From assembly GCA_902494085.1 (NCBI GenBank), contig CABURU010000001.1, forward strand, positions 1 to 64,000: DNA of 64,000 nt. The letters run 5' to 3'. The DNA is from an uncultured Collinsella sp. (GTDB lineage Bacteria; Actinomycetota; Coriobacteriia; Coriobacteriales; Coriobacteriaceae). A model generated the notes under the pieces. That model saw only the letters and a program-made list of their open reading frames with translations. It was not told the DNA's origin and made no database searches. The position numbers and the translations under genes are program-made. This document shows, piece by piece, positions 60,482 to 64,000 of the stretch. The first letter of the stretch is position 1. Every line of letters starts with the position of its first letter.

Positions 60482-60549
60482 AGTTGCGGTGAAATAGTTC
60501 CTAGATGGGCCCGACGGGCGGTCGGCCAGGAACTATTTCACCGCAACTG
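60482..60549. repeat. Hairpin element C2 with GTTGCGGTGAAATA ends
   Basis: AGTTGCGGTGAAATAGTTCC begins a 21-bp perfect inverted repeat ending at 60549, with a G+C-rich core of about 25 nt between. The first 15 nt equal those of element C1 at 57695. It lies between the xdhC-like gene and the rplE promoter region, at the right boundary of the 37-kb interruption. Confidence 0.75.
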
Positions 60550-60619
60550 CTTTTTGGGATCCATTTGTGCGGGGGAGTTGTGGAGTTGTGCAGGCAGACG
60601 AGGTTTTTCTGGAAATATG

Positions 60620-60645
60620 CTCCCGATGCGCGTATAGTACCGATT
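60620..60645 (+). promoter_or_regulatory. Probable promoter upstream of rplE
   Basis: GCTCCCGATG and CGTATAGTACC give a TATAGT -10-like element with a CCCG block about 7 nt before it. This resembles the rplC and rplB promoter motifs in part. It would start a leader of about 130 nt for the third ribosomal unit. Confidence 0.4.
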
Positions 60646-60775
60646 GTTTTGTCGGCTCCTGCTGCGTCGAGTCCAAACCGCGAAATGCCATGAGCGGCGC
60701 GGATGCAGCCAGGAGGCACGAGGACAACCCATCGTGGCCACGCCCCGTGCTTAAAACCCCAAGAAGGAGTGAACA

Positions 60776-61333
60776 ATGGCAGAAGAGAAGTATGTGCCGC
60801 GTCTGAAGACCAAGTACAACAACGAGGTCAAGCAGCAGCTTCAGGACAAGTTCCAGTACGAGAACGTCATGATGATCCCTAAGTTTGAGAAGATCGTCGT
60901 GAACATGGGTGTCGGCGAGGCCGCTACCGATTCCAAGGCCATCGACGGTGCCGTGCGCGACCTGCGCGCCATCACCGGCCAGCAGCCGATGATCACCCGT
61001 GCCCGCAAGTCCATCGCTACCTTCCGCCTGCGCGCTGGTATGCCGATCGGCTGCAAGGTTACCCTGCGTGGCGACCGTATGTGGGAGTTCTTCGATCGTC
61101 TGACCTCCGTCGCGATCCCCCGTATCCGCGACTTCCGCGGCATCTCCGCCAAGAGCTTCGACGGCCGTGGTAACTTCTCCATGGGCGTCACCGAGCAGCT
61201 CATCTTCCCCGAGATCGACTTCGACTCCGTCGATCACCAGCGTGGTATGGACATCACTTTCGTGACCACCGCCAACACCGATGAGGAGGCCAAGGCCCTT
61301 CTGGACGCCTTCGGTTTCCCGTTCAAGAAATAG
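60776..61333 (+). CDS. rplE: 50S ribosomal protein L5
   Basis: This 185-aa protein binds 5S rRNA in the central protuberance. LKTKYNNEVKQQLQDKFQYENVMMIPKFEKIVVNMGVG and QPMITRARKSIATFRLRAGMPIGCKVTLRG are typical. AAGAAGGAG precedes the ATG. It should follow rplX directly but is 37 kb away, so this unit needs its own promoter. Confidence 0.98.
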   Translation: MAEEKYVPRLKTKYNNEVKQQLQDKFQYENVMMIPKFEKIVVNMGVGEAATDSKAIDGAVRDLRAITGQQPMITRARKSIATFRLRAGMPIGCKVTLRGDRMWEFFDRLTSVAIPRIRDFRGISAKSFDGRGNFSMGVTEQLIFPEIDFDSVDHQRGMDITFVTTANTDEEAKALLDAFGFPFKK

Positions 61334-61412
61334 GTTCACCTGCCCTATAAGCGCCGTTCCCACAAGGGGGCGGCGCTTGGGGCGAACAATACTCTATGTG
61401 AGGAGGATATAA

Positions 61413-61598
61413 GTGGCTAAGACATCGATGATCGTCAAGTGCAATCGCAAGCAGAAGTTCTCTACTCGTGAGTACACGCGCTGCCAGCGCTGCGGCCGTC
61501 CGCACTCTGTGTACCGCAAGTTCGGCCTGTGCCGTGTCTGCTTCCGCGAGCTTGCACTCAAGGGCGAGCTTCCCGGCGTTAAGAAGGCCAGCTGGTAA
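61413..61598 (+). CDS. rpsN: 30S ribosomal protein S14, zinc type
   Basis: This 61-aa S14 is the short zinc-binding form, with CQRCG and CRVC pairs (about residues 24-43). KKASW is the typical C-terminus. The start is GTG behind GAGGAGG. Short, Zn-containing S14 is normal in the spc operon of actinobacteria and Firmicutes. Confidence 0.97.
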   Translation: MAKTSMIVKCNRKQKFSTREYTRCQRCGRPHSVYRKFGLCRVCFRELALKGELPGVKKASW

Positions 61599-61717
61599 GT
61601 CACTACCAGCGTTTCAAGCATCCGTTTGGAACAGGGAAAACGCGCTAGTTAGGCTTTGCCGTTAAGGGCGGCGAAGAACCAAGAGCACGTGTTCATCAAG
61701 AACGAAGGAGAATCTGT

Positions 61718-62116
61718 ATGAACCTTACAGACCCGATCGCAGATATGCTTACGCGCATCCGTAACGCTAACTCTGTGAACAAGGCCACGGTCTCCATGCC
61801 GAGCAGCAAGAAGCTCGTCGAGATCGCTCGTGTTCTGCACGAGGAGGGCTACATCGAGGGCTACGATGTCGAGGACACCGTTCCCCAGAAGACTCTGCAC
61901 ATCACGCTTAAGTATGGTCCCAAGAAGGCTAAGGTCATCAACGGCATCCGCCGCATTTCCAAGCCGGGCCTGCGTAAGTACACTGGCGTTGCCGACATGC
62001 CCCGCGTCCGCGGTGGCCTTGGTACCGCCATTATTTCCACCAGCCATGGCGTCATGACCGACCGCGATGCTCGCAAGCACAACGTCGGCGGCGAGATCAT
62101 CGCTTACGTCTGGTAA
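61718..62116 (+). CDS. rpsH: 30S ribosomal protein S8
   Basis: This 132-aa protein binds the 16S central domain and in E. coli represses the spc operon. MNLTDPIADMLTRIRNAN and STSHGVMTDRDARKHNVGGEIIAYVW are diagnostic. The 119-nt gap after rpsN is long for this operon, but no clear structure was read in it. Confidence 0.98.
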   Translation: MNLTDPIADMLTRIRNANSVNKATVSMPSSKKLVEIARVLHEEGYIEGYDVEDTVPQKTLHITLKYGPKKAKVINGIRRISKPGLRKYTGVADMPRVRGGLGTAIISTSHGVMTDRDARKHNVGGEIIAYVW

Positions 62117-62149
62117 TTCGCTCGGTAGGTAGAAGGAAAGGAGATCACC

Positions 62150-62686
62150 GTGTCTCGTATCGGTAATAAGCCTGTCCAGATTCCCGCCGGAGTCGAAGTG
62201 GCAGTCAACGGCAACAACGTTGTCGTCAAGGGCCCCAAGGGCCAGCTCGAGCTCGATGTCTTTGAGAAGCTCGCTATCAACGTCGAGGACAACGTCCTCA
62301 CCGTTTCCCGTCCCGACGACGAGCGTGAGACCCGTGCCCGCCACGGCCTCACCCGTGCCCTCATCCACAACATGGTTGTTGGCGTTTCCGAGGGCTTCGA
62401 GAAGAAGCTCGAGCTCGCCGGCGTCGGTTACCGCGTGCAGCAGAAGGGCAAGAACCTCGAGTTCTCCCTCGGCTTCTCGCACCCCGTGATCGTCGAGGCT
62501 CCCGAGGGCATCACCTTCGAGGTTCCCGACAACACCCACGTGAACGTCAAGGGTATCAACAAGCAGCAGGTCGGTCAGATCGCCGCTGAGATCCGCGGCC
62601 ATCGTCCTCCCGAGCCTTACAAGGGCAAGGGTATCCACTACGTTGGCGAGCACATCCGCCGCAAGCTGGGTAAGGCCGCCAAGTAG
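62150..62686 (+). CDS. rplF: 50S ribosomal protein L6
   Basis: This 178-aa protein has the two repeated L6 folds and sits near the sarcin-ricin loop. SRIGNKPVQIPAGVEV at the start and RPPEPYKGKGIHYVGEHIRRKLGKAAK at the end are typical. The start is GTG behind AAAGGAGA. Confidence 0.98.
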   Translation: MSRIGNKPVQIPAGVEVAVNGNNVVVKGPKGQLELDVFEKLAINVEDNVLTVSRPDDERETRARHGLTRALIHNMVVGVSEGFEKKLELAGVGYRVQQKGKNLEFSLGFSHPVIVEAPEGITFEVPDNTHVNVKGINKQQVGQIAAEIRGHRPPEPYKGKGIHYVGEHIRRKLGKAAK

Positions 62687-62761
62687 TCGTAACCGACTCA
62701 CTCGCATAAGACCAGCACCCCGTCAGGTGCTGGCAAGATCAACCTTTTTAGGAGTTTACGT

Positions 62762-63130
62762 ATGAACAAGCATAAGGCGAAGCTGGAAGGCCTCAAGCGT
62801 CGTCAGCGTCGTGTTCGCGGCAAGGTCTCGGGTACCTCCGAGCGTCCGCGTCTTCGCGTGACCCGTACTAACGCCAACATCTATGCCCAGATCATCGACG
62901 ACAGCAAGGGCTCCAGCCTGACGCTCGTCTCTGCCTCGACCCTCGAGGCCGAGTTCAAGGGCACCCACACCTCGAACAAGGAGGCTGCGGAGAAGGTCGG
63001 TCAGCTCGTTGGCAAGCGCGCCATCGAGGCCGGCATCACCAAGGTCGCCTTCGATCGCGGTGGCCGTATCTACCATGGCCGCGTCAAGGCCCTCGCCGAC
63101 GGTGCTCGTGCCGCCGGTCTCGAGTTCTAG
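62762..63130 (+). CDS. rplR: 50S ribosomal protein L18
   Basis: This 122-aa protein binds 5S rRNA with L5. RRQRRVRGKVSGTSERPRLRVTRTNANIYAQIIDD and FDRGGRIYHGRVKALADGARAAGLEF are diagnostic. A small hairpin (CCAGCACC/GGTGCTGG) lies in the 75-nt gap after rplF. Confidence 0.98.
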   Translation: MNKHKAKLEGLKRRQRRVRGKVSGTSERPRLRVTRTNANIYAQIIDDSKGSSLTLVSASTLEAEFKGTHTSNKEAAEKVGQLVGKRAIEAGITKVAFDRGGRIYHGRVKALADGARAAGLEF

Positions 63131-63144
63131 GAGGTATGTAGCAC

Positions 63145-63669
63145 ATGGCTCGTAATCAGAAGCAGCAGCGCGAGGCCTCCGAGTTCGAGGAGCGCGTCGT
63201 TTACATCAACCGCGTGTCGAAGACCGTCAAGGGTGGTCGTCGCATGAGCCTCGTCGCTCTCGTCGTCGTTGGCGACGGCAAGGGCAACGTCGGCGTTGGC
63301 ATGGGCAAGTCCGCTGAGGTGCCCATGGCCATCTCCAAGGCGTCTCTCGATGCCAAGAAGAACATGTTCCACGTGCCGGTGACCGATCAGGGCACCATTC
63401 CACACGAGGTTCTCGGTCACTTTGGTGCCGGCCGCATCATCATCAAGCCCGCTGTCGAGGGTACCGGCGTTATCGCCGGCGGCGCTGTGCGTCCCCTCTT
63501 CGAGCTTGCTGGCATCAAGAACGTCCTGTCCAAGTCCCTCGGTACCGACAACGGCCTCAACATCATCAAGGCTGCCGTCGAGGGCCTCAAGGAGCTCTCC
63601 AGCCCTGAGGACGTCGCGGCTCGCCGTGGCCTGACGGTCTCCGAGATGTTCGTCGGTAAGGAGAACTAA
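63145..63669 (+). CDS. rpsE: 30S ribosomal protein S5
   Basis: This 174-aa protein is needed for accuracy and mRNA unwinding. FEERVVYINRVSKTVKGGRRMSLVALVVVGDGKGNVGVG and IAGGAVRPLFELAGIKNVLSKSLG are typical. AGGAGG precedes it 14 nt after rplR, and rpmD starts 2 nt after its stop. Confidence 0.98.
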   Translation: MARNQKQQREASEFEERVVYINRVSKTVKGGRRMSLVALVVVGDGKGNVGVGMGKSAEVPMAISKASLDAKKNMFHVPVTDQGTIPHEVLGHFGAGRIIIKPAVEGTGVIAGGAVRPLFELAGIKNVLSKSLGTDNGLNIIKAAVEGLKELSSPEDVAARRGLTVSEMFVGKEN

Positions 63670-63671
63670 GC

Positions 63672-63854
63672 ATGGCTGACACCATCAAGATCAAGCAGGT
63701 CCGCAGCACCAACGGTTGCAAGCAGGACCAGGTCCGTACTGTCCGTGCCCTCGGTCTCCACAGGATCCGCGAGGTTCGCGAGATTGCTGACAACGAGTCC
63801 GTCCGCGGCATGATCTTCAAGGTCAAGCACCTTGTCGAGATTGTAGAGGAGTAG
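63672..63854 (+). CDS. rpmD: 50S ribosomal protein L30
   Basis: This 60-aa protein is found in bacteria with the usual L30. IKIKQVRSTNGCKQDQVRTVRALGLHRIREV fits the family. It lies between rpsE and rplO, in standard spc order. Confidence 0.96.
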   Translation: MADTIKIKQVRSTNGCKQDQVRTVRALGLHRIREVREIADNESVRGMIFKVKHLVEIVEE

Positions 63855-63857
63855 CAA

Positions 63858-64000
63858 ATGCAGCTTCACGATCTTACTCCCGCGCCCGGTTCCACCAAGA
63901 ACCACAAGCGCGTCGGCCGTGGCAATTCTTCGGGTCACGGCACCACTTCTGGCCGCGGTCAGAAGGGCCAGGGTTCCCGCTCTGGCGGCACCAAGGGTGC
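63858..64000 (+). CDS. rplO: 50S ribosomal protein L15 (partial, cut by window end)
   Basis: The first 47 codons are seen: MQLHDLTPAPGSTKNHKRVG, followed by RGNSSGHGTTSGRGQKGQGSRSG, the glycine-rich L15 N-terminus. The gene starts 4 nt after rpmD with GAGGAG upstream and runs out of the window. The order predicts secY next. Confidence 0.95.
   Translation, partial: MQLHDLTPAPGSTKNHKRVGRGNSSGHGTTSGRGQKGQGSRSGGTKG

Overview
The window looks like a chromosomal segment of a Collinsella-like member of the Coriobacteriia (Actinomycetota, gut anaerobe). This rests on high G+C coding sequence with strongly biased codons in ribosomal genes, an acetyl-CoA carboxylase accD-accA fusion, FabK as the enoyl-ACP reductase, a zinc-type S14, an LAXTG-type cell-wall sorting signal and a selenium-dependent molybdenum hydroxylase system. 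The taxon is inferred from gene content; no database search was run.

The backbone is the str-S10-spc ribosomal protein supercluster, broken twice. Unit 1 is rpsL-rpsG-fusA-rpsJ (328-3740), with no tuf gene between fusA and rpsJ. A first interruption of about 14 kb (3856-17210) holds birA on the minus strand, a complete type II fatty acid synthesis operon (fabH-acpP-fabK-fabD-fabG-fabF-accB-fabZ-accC-accDA, ending in a lone PTS EIIC gene), a cation diffusion facilitator and a histidine phosphatase. Unit 2 is rplC-rplD-rplW-rplB-rpsS-rplV-rpsC-rplP-rpmC-rpsQ-rplN-rplX (17670-23458). A second interruption of about 37 kb separates rplX from rplE. Unit 3 is rplE-rpsN-rpsH-rplF-rplR-rpsE-rpmD-rplO (60776 to the window end).

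Most of the second interruption is a purine-degradation and selenium-dependent molybdenum hydroxylase locus like the E. coli yge/ygf/yqe region. Its left arm holds a YheO/DauR-type regulator, an NCS2 permease, ssnA, ygfK, a four-cluster ferredoxin and xdhD (29831-40214). Its right arm holds a second YheO/DauR-type regulator, dpaL (ygeX), ygeY, ygeW, mocA, a hydantoinase (hyuA), yqeC, yqeB and an xdhC-like gene (50519-60464). Together they suggest import of a purine, hydroxylation by a Se-Mo enzyme coupled to an iron-sulfur/flavin oxidoreductase, ring opening and deamination, and recovery of diaminopropionate and carbamoyl groups. An accessory region of about 11 kb (40215-50400) splits the two arms. 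It holds an AbiEi-like protein, a DUF234-type ATPase, a candidate type I toxin-antitoxin pair, a DEDDh exonuclease, a LAXTG surface protein and several unrecognised genes, among nine copies of a 62-bp hairpin repeat. Before the left arm lie a Gfo/Idh/MocA-DeoR operon, an RluA-family synthase, a U32 peptidase and a RidA protein.

Non-coding structure is rich. Two elements share a 67-nt core inside perfect but element-specific inverted arms, and lie just upstream of ribosomal units 1 and 2. Two other long hairpins share GTTGCGGTGAAATA ends. A GGATACGCCCG-type promoter motif recurs before ribosomal operons. Structured leaders precede rplC and rplN, and hairpins sit between cistrons of the purine cluster.
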